The notes beneath the pieces were generated by a model that saw only the letters and a list, made by a program, of their open reading frames with translations, ran no database searches and had not been told where the DNA came from. A program made the position numbers and the translations under genes. A stretch of 64,000 bases of DNA. Source: Xestospongia bergquistia. Lineage: Eukaryota; Porifera; Demospongiae; Haplosclerida; Petrosiidae. Shown here piece by piece: positions 1 to 11,500 of the stretch (positions are counted from its first letter, which is position 1; the number at the start of each line of letters is the position of its first letter). The DNA lies in NCBI GenBank assembly GCA_963965975.1, contig OZ014425.1, forward strand, positions 4,477,501 to 4,541,500, in the 5' to 3' direction.

Positions 1-738
1 GTGTTGAGTGTGTCTTTAATCTGACTATATTTCTTTACGGGTGTATGTCTGGGCACAATACTTCCACGTCTATATGAAATAAAATGGACGACATTGAGTG
101 ATGCATGCATGCAATACTCCTTACAAAATTTTATTCATTAAAGGTGGCTCATCTCCCTTCATTGGTCCTTTTTGGGGTGGTGGAACTTTGATGAATATTG
201 GGTCTTCAACAGGCAAGATTGTAGGCCATTTATCGAAGATATCTTTTGCAGATTCACATATGACTCCTAACTTTTTGTAAAGATAACCCAGATCAAGTAT
301 GGTTGCTTTGATGTTACGAATATGAGGAGTTTCAGCATCTTCGAGAATTTTCAGCTCATCTTTGTTATAAGGCTCTTTGTCAATATCATCTATGAGATCC
401 AGTGCAGCTGTTGCTGATATGGGTTTATCATGTTTCAGTCTGGACACAGTTGCACGCTTTAAATCTCCATAAAAAATACGAACTGTTGCTGTAAATGTTG
501 TGAGGTTACGCTTTTTATTAAATTCCTTTGGTGGTTTGGTGACACCTGTTGCAAGAAGAATAGGGAAGAATTCCTCATTCTCTGAATTATTGATAATCAT
601 GCCATAATTAGGTACATCACTATCACCACGATAGAGAGTTACAAGATCTCCTGTTTTGAGACTGTCTTGAATATCTCCAAAAACAAAATCTGTAGATGGT
701 TCTTGTGAAGTGAAGAAGTAACTGAAAAATCCACCCAT
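1..738 (-). CDS. Tandem permuted papain-like (YiiX/C92-type) protein, partial at left edge
   Basis: Partial minus-strand gene. Exon 1 is 125-738 and exon 2 runs from 69 off the left edge; the donor (GTAAGG) and acceptor (TATAG) agree in phase. I chose the ATG at 736-738 over the upstream one at 781-783 because it gives MGGFFS, an N-myristoylation-type start shared with the paralogue at 4774 (MGNFLS), which predicts attachment to membranes. Residues about 20-200 form a domain like NlpC/P60-related YiiX proteins (LKTGDLV, then NYGMII), but the expected His is Asn and the expected catalytic Cys is Arg (HIRNIKA), so this half looks inactive. Exon 2 begins a second domain (SQIKDTLNT). Its active-site part lies outside the window. 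The substrate is unknown; family members are thiol hydrolases or amidases. Confidence 0.75.
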
Positions 739-2228
739 GATCACTTCATATACTGATTGGTACTTAGACATCAAGTGTTGCATTGACTTTTATATACCTA
801 GTTAACTATTAATATTAATTAATAACTGGTTTTGTTTTTCAAATAATGATATAATGCTCAAATAGGAAGGCAATATATACATAGGACAAGAAATATATAC
901 ATAGATGTAACAATAGAAACTCCACAAATATACAATTAGTAATAGTAGAGATGTGTTAAAATAATGTACATTTAACTGACTTTTAAATTGATTTACTAAG
1001 TTTAAATTTTGATATGAGATGGAACAATTAATTGAGCTAGGAAAAAGGAGTTTTAGTATGTGCTTGTGTGGCATATTGGGGACTTTAAATTAAGAGGAGA
1101 AAAAGGATCAGAGTGTGTGTGAGAATGACTAAAGAAAGGATACTGCAGATTTAGGACTAAAACATTTGTGATAAATCATTTTGTAGAGGAGGATATTTTT
1201 TTGAGGTGGTACATCAAAATGAGAGTGTTGGGATTTTAAAATGGTCAAGAAGTGTTAGGAGTGGGAGAACCTGTGATTTGTAGAGTTTAATAAGGACAGA
1301 AGTTGAAGAGTTTCCTTGCTTTGGAGCAGATACATTGGATAGTAGTATGTTGATTGGAATTGGCTACTTCAATTGGCTTTATATCTTTTTTCATGAAATA
1401 AATCACTGACATCAACCATAACAAGCTATTTTCATTTATAGAAATCTGATTGATCATGTATAAAGTGATAATGAGCTTTTAAAATATCTGTCTCTCTTTT
1501 GTTAAATGTCTTATGTAATATAATTATATTTCCTAAACATGCATAATAGTTTCCTTGTGTTAAGATGTTTACAAACATAAACACATTAGCTGTACAATAA
1601 AAACACTTCTACATTGTATAGTTAGTGTTAACTTAGTTTTCCATGTGACTTATATTTGTTATATGAGGAAATCCAGCTAACTATAGAATGAGTAGTTTAA
1701 GTCAGTGATCAACACAACTCACTACTGGTAGCTACTACACTGGCCAGCTTCACCTGCCAGGCAGACAGGCAGTAAGAACTGTGTAATACCTTTTAATTTA
1801 AAATTCATGATCACATAATAATATAAGAGCCTACACATATATGAATTGATAAAGAGCTTTCCAAATATTATCCTTCTCATTGCTTAATCCTATCTAATAA
1901 TGCACACACAGCATTTCCTATACATGCATAATAGTTTCCTTGTGTTAGGATGCTTTACAAACATAAGCACATTAACTGTGAAATAAAAACACATCTACAT
2001 TGTATAAGTAGTGTTAACTTAGTTGATCATGTGACATATTTGTTATATTAGCTAATTATAGAATGACTAGTTTAGGGTCAGTGATCAACACAAGTGTTAT
2101 GATCATAGTTTAATGGTAAAATAAAAGTGTATAAAGTTTGTTTATGAAAGGGATGACTTCACTAACTATTTTTATACTACACTTTATTGTAATTATATGA
2201 AATGTCTTTACATACAGTCTACAGTAGA
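739..2228. other. Intergenic region between the two papain-like paralogues
   Basis: AT-rich spacer without a credible coding region; the short open frame on the minus strand near 802-1074 has no recognisable motif. It contains a two-copy direct repeat, listed separately. The promoter of the left gene must lie in its left part, but no clear element was seen. Confidence 0.6.
1527..2095. repeat. Two-copy dispersed direct repeat (about 190 bp)
   Basis: Roughly 1527-1715 and 1905-2095 share long blocks: a CATGCATAATAGTTTCCTTG core, then an ACAAACATAA block, a run with ACATTGTATA, and finally GTCAGTGATCAACACAA. They have diverged by scattered substitutions and short indels. No terminal inverted repeat was found, so the class is unknown. 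Confidence 0.7.
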
Positions 2229-4774
2229 TCAATCATCATATTTTAGTTCAATGTATACTTCAGGTTCCAGTTTTCCAAACTCCAATTGTAAATCTGTCTT
2301 GAAATCATCTGGACAATATTCTCCACAACTCTTTTCCTCACCTAATTATAATGACAATTAATAATTGCAATGTTGTGTTGTCATATCCTATTCACCTACC
2401 CAACAGACCAGCCTCCTGGTATGCATGTGCTACAAGCTCACTACAGAACAAACTGCTAATGTCTTCTTCCTCATTATGCAGAAAGCTCAAATAATCATCA
2501 GAAAAATCAAATCGTGCTTTTATGAAGTTGAATAAATTATTTTCATATTTCGTTCCCTCAAGCTCTTTGGTGAGCTACATGATGTAATATAAATAGCAAT
2601 TAATATAATGTACAATATGTATAATAAATAATGCTTACTTTCATAATTTTCTCATGAATTACATCTCTTTGTTCATCTGTAACATCAACCAATCTCCTAA
2701 TAGCTACTTCATCATTGTAACCATTCAATACTTTGTGTCGTAGGGGGAGTATTTGTGTTCCTCCTTGTACTTCTCCTGATCCGAGGTCCACTATTCCTAT
2801 GTATAATAATTAGTGTTGTTTTAGTTAATTAAAACTTACTTAAAACCCATTATAGTAAGCTATACTTACCAAACTAAAACTAAAATGAAAGTTAATGTCC
2901 CATTTTAACTAGAACTAAAACTAAATTAGTATCTGATAAAACTAAACGATAATTTGACTGAAATTAAAATTACATTAAAATGTACTATGTATGAACTAAA
3001 ACATCCATAAAACCAAAACTATAACAAAATGAACTTTTTCTTACTAAAAAACACTAATAATAATAATATATGTTTTTAAATATAATCCTTTTTAGTAACA
3101 TGCCTTTGACATAACCACTTGCACAATTTGTTATATTACCTAATACACTAGTACAAATTATTGCAAATACATCATTCCTACTGTATTTAACTCAACCTTT
3201 AGTGGTCTTACAAGCATTTATATAACTATTAATTATTAGTTAATTACAATGAATATAATTAATGTGTTGCTCCTCCCCTAAATCTACACATGGTCTTGCT
3301 GCTATGCAGCTAAATTACATGCTGTATATTAAAAAAGGTAGTGAAGTGAAGTAACTATATGCCAGCAGTGATTCCTAGCTCTCACTATTTTGTTATAATA
3401 ATGCATTAGTAATATAGTTATAACAAGTGTTACATTCTATATATCTGTAACTTTGCATGCATGATAATTACAGGACTTAAACTAATGTGGTATGCAGTCA
3501 TAGATAAGACTATAGTACTAATGATTGAATGTTATCAAATTTTACCAGTCAAATTTAATGCTGCTTCCCAAATCATTATTACTTTTGACCTTCGGGGACG
3601 TAGGACCTAATTAAAATAATAATAATTCCATAATAATTAATAATAATAATAATAATAATGATAATTGCATTATTATGCAATTATTATCACTGTATAGTGT
3701 CTGTGAATAGTTCTCACGTATGTTCCACACTAAAAACTATTGTATATATATTGTATTGTGAGTAACTGCTATCTACATAGTTTATATTGGCCTTATAGCA
3801 TTATAGATGCTATCTTAAAATAGTAGAGGTTACAATAAAGATCAAAGCACATACTAAAGGTTATACATACTCCAAAGTTATTGTAATGTCATACCAATGC
3901 AGAATGTGAGAAATGAGAATTGCCAAACATTTTGATTAGAAATCCACCTACAGTAACAGTAGAGAACAATACAATATCTCCTGTGTTGAGTTGGTCTTTG
4001 ATTTGATTATATGCCACTTTTGAAACCTGTTTGTGAGGATGAACACTGCGCCTGTATTAATAGGTGAGAATATATCGGTGTCATTTATAATTCTTACGCA
4101 ATAGCTTGATAAAAGGGTGGCTCTCCTTTCTTCATTGGTCCAGGCTTAATCAGTGGAACATTGATAAATATTGGTTCTTCAACAGGTAACGTAGTATTCC
4201 ATTTATCTAAGACATCTTTCACTGTATCTATATTATGTTCCTGTACAACTCTCATCTCCTTGTATAATAAACCAAGGTTTAGCACAGCTATAAGAGTGCT
4301 TCGAATATAAGAAGTCTCCGCATCTTCAATAAGCTTCAGCTCCTCTTCAGAGTAAGGTTTTAATTCAAGATCATCCACAAGATCCATTACCAATGTTGAT
4401 GAAATGGTCTTATCGTGTTTCAGCCTACACACAGCTACACGCTTGTAATCGCCATAAAAAATCCGAACAACTGCAGTAACTGTTGTAAGGTAACGCTTTT
4501 GTCTTACAAAGCTTTCTTTCTTCGTTGGTTTTGTAATACCTTTAACAAGAAGAAGAGGAAAATACGTCTCATTTTCCGAATTATTGATAATGATACCATA
4601 ATTAGGTATATCAGTATCAGCACGATAAAGAAGTACAAGGTCTCCTGTTTTTAGACTGTTTTTAATGTCTCTAAAATCAACTGTTGTGACTACTGGCGGT
4701 TCTCTCTTAGGACCATCCGGGATATCTCTATTTGAATCTGGATTAGCACTGCTCCGGCTTAAAAAATTCCCCAT
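2229..4774 (-). CDS. Two-domain myristoylated permuted papain-like (YiiX/C92-type) protein
   Basis: Complete minus-strand gene of 446 aa in six exons: 4098-4774, 3895-4051, 3546-3606, 2639-2796, 2400-2574, 2229-2341. All phases match. The start MGNFLS is an N-myristoylation-type signal. Domain 1 (about residues 35-205) is degenerate: the expected His position is Asn58 (IPNYGII) and the Cys position is Arg158. Domain 2 (about 236-446) keeps LNTGDIVLF, FSHSAL (His275), IWEA, the catalytic-Cys motif SLFCSELVAHAYQEAGLL (Cys395) and CPDDF near the end. This order (His before Cys) is that of circularly permuted NlpC/P60 papain-fold enzymes, which act on amide or ester bonds through a thiol. The protein is therefore a pseudoenzyme-enzyme fusion. 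Its neighbour at 738 is a tandem paralogue. Domain assignment is from motifs; the substrate is not inferable. Confidence 0.82.
3600..3672. repeat. AAT/ATT-rich microsatellite
   Basis: Imperfect run of AAT/ATA triplets inside intron 3 of the two-domain papain-like gene, just upstream of its third exon. Confidence 0.8.
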
Positions 4775-4938
4775 TACAATAGATTATTGAATGATCAAAC
4801 CAATCTAACTTGACATTAAGCAGATCCGTACGAGTTAGACCCCGTTAATTTTGTATAGAAAAGAATAATGGTCGCGTTATGAATAATTAATTATATATGA
4901 TCGCTAGAAAGTGGCTGAAAAACAGATGAATTGACTGT

Positions 4939-4976
<38 letters not shown>

Positions 4977-5000
4977 AATAATAATAATTAATTTTATCTG
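4775..5000. other. Upstream region of the papain-like gene with AAT microsatellite
   Basis: Likely holds the promoter of the minus-strand gene starting at 4774; no defined element could be recognised. A perfect AAT/ATA triplet array occupies about 4940-4990. Confidence 0.5.
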
Positions 5001-5720
5001 ATGACATTGAACCTGATGGAAATGATGACAGTGAAGTTTGTGGTAGTAGCACAACAACACAAGCTCCTCTGCAGGCTCTATTGTCTATTTTATATAAACT
5101 GTGTGCCCCAAACCCTCAGACATTGCTTACAAAAGAAAAATCGAGAGTGAACCCACCGAGGTCCCATCTTGAAAGAAACAGTCTAAAACTTGTGAAACCA
5201 ATAACCCTAAATTGGTGTCTCAACGACTTCTCTGATTAGCAACTCAGTAGTTCAGGGGGTAAACTCTTTTGCAGTACTTGCTGTGAAAAGCTGTCATTAA
5301 AGTCAAGTTTGTTAAAAAATCATGTAAAATCAGAGAAACACCAATATGGTAATGTGATTAAATAGGTGTAGGAACAGGGAGGGCACAGGGGGCACGTGCC
5401 CTCCCCCCCCCCCCCCCCCCCCCAATATTTTTGGTATATTGTGAGATGGTTTCACAATCAACTGATTTAGATTACCCACTTTTCAATCCCTATCATCATA
5501 ATACAATTTACACCTGTAGATGCACATTTTATGTAAAAAGTTTAAACATTTTAAAAATTTTTGTCAGTGTAAACAACAGAAGAATGTTTAATTTTGGTTG
5601 TTTTTGAAATACTTCATTGTTAAACTGAACAATGTTAAAATGTTACATATGTGCCCCCCCCCAATGACAAAATTGTTCCTACACCTATGGATTATGTAAA
5701 ACTTTGTCAAAAAACAATCA

Positions 5721-5751
<31 letters not shown>

Positions 5752-7115
5752 TCCTTCTGCACTACAGGCATATATACAATGTTGAAACACGCCAAGAAGG
5801 TGAAACTCTCCCAATTAGTGAGTAAGTTTATAGAGCTAAAGTGGTAAGGACATTTGCAGGTGTCCCTCTACACAAAATGTGATCTATTTAGATACATTAT
5901 GGAGGGATCATCAATTTAACTAACTGATCATAGTCACTTAATGAACCTTATACCTTTATTGCCAAAGAAGAGCAAATTAAACAAGGATTAGAAAGAATTA
6001 GATGGTCAAAATATGTCTCATATTTGATGGGACAACTCATCTTGATGAAGCACTATAAATTATAGTATGATATGTCACCATTAACTTTTGAGATAAAGTT
6101 ATACTTGGCATGAATACAAATTCTTGCCATGAGTATGAACGATAAAGAAATTATGCAGGAGTTAATAAATACATTCTGCTTCGTATGGCATCAAATCTGA
6201 CTCTCTTTTTGCTGCAATGTGTGATAGAGCATCATCCAATGAGGTTGTTAACAGAACTCTCAAGATTGTCTATCCCAGCTAGTGAGCAATACTGACTCAG
6301 CAACATAGGTTATTATTCTCATACAATTGACTTGGCTGGAGATCATTTTAAGACAACAGTTCTTTCATCCCACTAGGTAATACATATGTGCTTTTAGGCT
6401 ACAGTCCCAAAACCAAGTAACAAAGTCTAAACTTAATGCTATTCTCACATATACCAACTAAAAGTCTTTGCTTGAAATTGAGTTAGCAGCATTTATAGAT
6501 GCTTGAGGATCACTTGTGAAAGCCACATACAAATTGAAGAGTGATAGTGCACTTGCATTTGTTGCTATGAGGTCTTGAATACAATCCTGTCTTCATTTCA
6601 AGCAGCACATTATCCTAACATTGAAGCTATTTCCACTCTATTGTCCACTACTGGAAATGAACAAGTAAAACAACAATAGAAGATATGTGCCTTAAGTTGT
6701 ATAATGCCATGCAGGAATTGAATACCTTACTAATATGATTTCAAACAAACTGAAGGACTCACTGGAAATTTATAATGCAGGGAGGCTATTCAATCCTAAG
6801 AAAATCAATGAATAAAATTATTAAACAACAGCTTTAACTTTAGACTGTCTTCATGCTATTCTTTTCATTACAGATAAGACAATTCAAGAATTTAAAATTG
6901 AATTGGCACTTTACTTAGCAAATTAAGGCAAAGGATATTGATAAATATTTCTGTCCTCTTTTGTGTTGGAAGACAAATTCAAATGAACTTCCAGTTTGGC
7001 CTGGTCACAGACAGTATCACAAATATTACTTTCAGCCACCTTTCAGAAGCCTTTCAATGAGAGTCAGTATTTCTCTTTATCAAGATTATATCAAGACAAG
7101 TTTAATGTTACAATA
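5000..7115 (+). pseudogene. Decayed hAT-family transposase relic
   Basis: No intact frame, but pieces in different plus-strand frames follow the order of a hAT transposase. Near 5260-5350 a zinc-finger-like segment reads LFCSTCCEKLSLKSSLLKNH, then SEKHQ. Near 5835-6060 there are an AGVPLHK-like segment and an IFDGTTH-like segment. Near 6940-7110 are remains of the C-terminal dimerisation region (WKTN..ELPVW, then SQYFSL..DYIKTSLMLQYN). Many stops and frameshifts separate them, and a MITE and a GA microsatellite (about 5720-5750) interrupt the relic. No terminal repeats of the element itself were found. It is certainly non-functional; the hAT assignment rests on the C-terminal pattern. Confidence 0.65.
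5361..5689. mobile_element. MITE with 15 bp inverted repeats, nested in the hAT relic
   Basis: ATAGGTGTAGGAACA at 5362-5376 is the exact reverse complement of 5674-5688. A GATTA pentamer lies directly outside each end (5356-5360 and 5690-5694), as expected for a target-site duplication. The interior is non-coding and has long C tracts near both ends (about 5401-5423 and 5654-5662). Removing the element plus one pentamer rejoins the surrounding relic smoothly. Confidence 0.82.
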
Positions 7116-7383
7116 TAACTGCTAGGAATAATTTGGATTGTCTTTTATATACTTTTCTTTTGATAACTTCTTGTAACATAATTGTTTAAAAAAGGTAATA
7201 ACAGGGAATAATAGGTTTGAAAAGGGGGAATATTAATAATCAAACAAATTGTGAAAATTTGAGAATAGAAAACTATAAGAGCATAATCCGGGTACGTGCC
7301 TGCTGCCTAGACGATTAAATTTTTAACACTTACACAACTCATTTGTGGTCGCATACACGATCTTTTCTCCTTAAGTCTTCGCT

Positions 7384-8373
7384 ATGGCTGCCACAAGGAA
7401 TTTTCATCAAATAACAAACAGAGTGCTAATGATAAGACCTCGAGCGTTTGGATTTAATCCTCAAACTGCCATTGATAATGCTTTCCAAAAAGACCCTACC
7501 TACAGTCCCATTAGCTCAGTACTCAGTGACTCAACAATTATTCAGAGTCAAGCCATTGCTCAGTTTGAATCAGTTAAAAATCTATTGACATCTAATGGCA
7601 TTGATGTTAATGAAGAATCAGAGAAGGAAGAACCAAAATCACCAGACGCAATTTTTCCTAACAACTGGATCTCCTTTCATAGTCCACTCTCTACATCATC
7701 TCGTCCCATAGTTGTTCTTTACCCCATGATGGCTGAGATAAGAAGACAAGAACGTCAAGCGGATCTAGTCAAACATTGGAAAGACATTTTAGGAGCAGAT
7801 CTGATTGATATGAGCCATCATGAAACAACCAGTGGCCATTTTCTAGAAGGGACTGGCAGTATGGTATTAGATCGAGTTAAACATATTGCTTATGCCACTA
7901 TTTCTTCACGTACACATCCTGATTTAATTGAAGAGTTTTGTCAACTAATGAATTATAAACCAATGATATTTAGGGCAACACAGAAGTCCCCAAGAGGAGA
8001 TTATGTTCCAATATATCATACTAACGTAATGATGTGTATTGGTGAAGAGTTTGCTATTGTTTGTGTTGAGGCTATTCGAGATAGCACTGAGAGAGAAAAA
8101 GTTGTGAAAAGTCTTGAAGATTCAGGACGAGTGTTAGTCCCTATAACGGAGGGTCAGATGAATTGTTATTTGGGGAATGCCTTGGAACTATACAATAAAG
8201 AGGGGAAGCGATATTTGGTCATGTCATCTGTAGCGTATTTTTCTTTGGAGGCGTGGCAAAAAGAAATTATTTGGAAGAGTTCTGAAATCATTCATTGTCC
8301 AATAAATACTATTGAGACTTTGGGAGGGGGTGGAGTCAGATGTATGTTAGCAGAAATATTTCCACCAAAATAG
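7384..8373 (+). CDS. Citrulline utilisation hydrolase CtlX / DDAH-like amidinotransferase-fold enzyme
   Basis: Single-exon gene of 329 aa; no introns are needed. The protein follows the bacterial CtlX and eukaryotic DDAH-like pattern of the pentein fold from end to end: TNRVLMIRP (11-19), FPNNW (91-95), EGTGSM (155-160), YHTNVMM with the candidate catalytic His212, and GGGGVRC with the candidate catalytic nucleophile Cys320, followed by MLAEIF. Family members hydrolyse guanidino or ureido groups such as methylarginine or citrulline; the exact substrate here is not certain. No signal peptide, so cytosolic. All neighbouring real genes are intron-rich, so an intronless, bacterial-looking gene suggests horizontal acquisition or retroposition. 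It lies 217 bp upstream of the next gene on the same strand. Confidence 0.9.
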   Translation: MAATRNFHQITNRVLMIRPRAFGFNPQTAIDNAFQKDPTYSPISSVLSDSTIIQSQAIAQFESVKNLLTSNGIDVNEESEKEEPKSPDAIFPNNWISFHSPLSTSSRPIVVLYPMMAEIRRQERQADLVKHWKDILGADLIDMSHHETTSGHFLEGTGSMVLDRVKHIAYATISSRTHPDLIEEFCQLMNYKPMIFRATQKSPRGDYVPIYHTNVMMCIGEEFAIVCVEAIRDSTEREKVVKSLEDSGRVLVPITEGQMNCYLGNALELYNKEGKRYLVMSSVAYFSLEAWQKEIIWKSSEIIHCPINTIETLGGGGVRCMLAEIFPPK

Positions 8374-8590
8374 GTGGAAATATAGATATGTTTGAAAATA
8401 TTATATATAATCATGTTCTTTTGCTTATAACACCAACTTTATACATCCTGTATTGTAGTCTTGAGACCATACATTTTATCCCTTGTCTTGTTATGATTAA
8501 TAACAAAACTTTGATAATAATTGCAGAATGGGTGTGGCTACTTAACCTTTTGTTTTGCAAGGCTAGATGTCACGTGACTTTGTATTGATT

Positions 8591-11500
8591 ATGACTCCGC
8601 ATGGTATTGCAGTTTTGGAATCTTCGTATTATGTCTACAGAGCTAATCTACCAGACGCAATGCAGCATCCAAGACGAGAAATGGTGCGTTGTAGTTCGTG
8701 TAGTTAGTATGTAGTCAACAATGTTAATATACTATGTGTGAACAAGGTGTAGCTTTAGTACTCTATGATATTTCTTCGGCTTCTTTTAGTATGGCCGACA
8801 TGCCTAATTTGCACCGATTTGCGAAAGTTGTAGTATTTAATGTTATGACTTGTACAACGAATTCTCGCGTGAATTATATGTTATAATATATACAACAGGA
8901 ACCGCCAATATTTCGGTAGTACTATTCCAGTTAGTTGATAGTTCAATGTGTCCTTCTTTCTACAGCTGTTGTTAGCTGTTTGGCTTCAGTAGAATTGTAT
9001 AAGCTATCACTAACCTAAGTTAGTGTTGTCTTGGTTAATCATTTTGATAAGTTGTACTCAAGAGACAATCAGTCATTTGTTATTTTGGTTGTAACAACTT
9101 CTTAGTATCCGATATTTGAGGAGTGGGACACCTCACAGGACGAAGAGTCTCTAATGATGACAACTAAAGACTTTGTAGACTGCCCTGATATAGAAGAGGA
9201 ATATATGGAGGACTTTCCTTACGGTTCTTATGACGAGGTAAGCAAAATGATTTGACCAATCGAAATTTGTCGTACAGAATCCTACTAGTCTGCTTAATAG
9301 ACTATGACGTAATAAGTTATTGAATTAAAAATATTCTACAATTGTTTGAAAGTGATAATGGCAGGTTATTAAATATAAAGTTTCAATAAAACCATAGTAC
9401 CTATTTCTGTGTTTTCGTTTTTTTTTTTCCTTTTAATTATAATAATTATATTAACACAAGGAGATTAGAACCAGACATGTTGTCACTGCCAAATGGTTTG
9501 TGATTCACTGTTTAGACAATAACTTATGCTTCTTTGTTCTTTATATGAATTATTCAGTAAATGTAAATATTCATAATTTGGTGGTGAACACCTTATTAAA
9601 TGGTTATCATTGGTACATTGTTATAATTGGCTTACCATCTTATGGAAACAAGCCTGAATTGGGCACGAGTTTTGTGGTTCAGTCTGGCATGCATGGAGAG
9701 AAGGGGGGAGGAAGTTGTGGGAGTTTGAACAGCAAATCACTTAGTGTGTGTAATAATAGTAATATTATACTATTCCTTTGTGTTGTCACTGTCCAATTAT
9801 CATCAGTTCAGCCTACAGACAGATCAGAGATGTTTTACTATTTAAAGATTCTATGATAGTTCAGTTCAGTGTCTGTGTAGTTCTTTATAGAAAAGTTCTC
9901 TAGTTGTCCTCTGTTGTTGAGGTGTACAGTGTATTGTCTCTCAGCTACCAGTATTGCTATTGCTTCAGTATTTTGCCATCAGTTGATCTCTGTAAATAAA
10001 AGCATTTGAAGGAGTTGTGTGTATGTGTGTGTGTGACTGTATGTGGATAGGGTGTTACAAAGTTTACGTAAATTCAATTATTGGCTCTATGGTTAACCGG
10101 TAAGACTTATAAATGTCTCTTTGAGTCTGAAGTTGGTCAATTTTGGGGTCCCACCTGCAGCAGCTGGTCTATTACCATATTGCTGAGTGTCCCTCCTATT
10201 TTAATGTAGTTTGGTTGTAAGGAAACACCCGTTAAGATCATTATTGTTATATAAGTCTTTTAACATTTTTGAATTATGAGTATTAATAGCTTCCTAGATG
10301 ATTGACAAGTGATGAAATAGATTCCTATTGTTAGCTGAATTATATTTTAAGGAAGAAGTATATTTGTGTTTCAGAATAATTCACTGTCCATTGTTTAGAT
10401 GACATATCAACTTCCAATATTCCTAAGTCTTGTTCTACTTCTGTGGGTGACAGCTTGTGCATCATATGCCAATAAAATAAAATATCACTTTTAGAATTCT
10501 TTGTACGTGTCTAGTAACTATACTGTTTATATAAGTTGTATGTATTGGATGACAATGTAATATGATGTCATACATAATAATAATAGCTTACAGAGAAAAT
10601 TTGGCATCCATTAGAGAGTTTGAAAACATGTTGTTAATTAACTGTCTATATTCATAGACCAGCTGGATAAGATAGGACTGTTATGTAGTAGAGTTGTGTT
10701 TATTGTATCCTAGAAATGTAGTCCTTGCACCTGCTTTCATCAAAAATATACTCACTTTGAAAGGAAGTTTATGTAAGGTGGTGGTTGAACAAATTGGTCT
10801 ACATTGCTCACTCTACATTTTTTTCATTGCTTTGCATTATAGATACTAATTACTTGAATTGAAGTGATCATGTACATTTGGGGGGGGACTGTTAGTTTAG
10901 TGGTTGTAATGATGTATAATAAATGCTCATTTTTCTATGATGTAGTCTTCATTGGTGTACTTTTTATGGACATCAGTGTATTGATTTGTTTACATATCAT
11001 ATTTAGCGTATTTTGTTACTGTTGCTATGAAATTATTTGGTAAAAGTTAGCTCTGTTTGGACTATATCTATTTACTGGTTTGTTAGTGGGTTGTTCCTAT
11101 GTGGCATGATAATATCCTTTGTAACACAACAAGTGTCTCTAAGGATGTGTTAGTTTGTTTGATTTCCCTCCTCCCTTGAAAGTGGAGGCAAGCCTGATCA
11201 TCCTCTCATAATGTATTATTATTCTATTTGATATCAGGTTACTGTTGTCACATCAACTGACTAATATGGGACAGATATTTATACCTAGCTCACTCCTTCA
11301 TTAGATTTGACACCAACAACCTCCACGTTTCCTTTAATAGTCATGCCAAGTGGTACTTTCCCTATTTTATTACAATTCAATTTATTTAATTATATATCAA
11401 TTATAAACATTCCATTACACCCTATATATGTATAATTACATGTTGTTTGCCTTAGAATATTTACTTAATATTGTGAATTTGCCTAAATATTGCTATTATA

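Noticed and set aside
802..1074. Minus-strand open frame of 90 codons
   Set aside because: Hydrophobic low-complexity translation typical of AT-rich sequence; no motif, no splice context, no similarity to the adjacent papain-like family.
9500..9856. Plus-strand open frame of 118 codons in the large intron of the synphilin-1-like gene
   Set aside because: No recognisable domain and irregular composition; it lies wholly inside an intron with consistent flanking phases.
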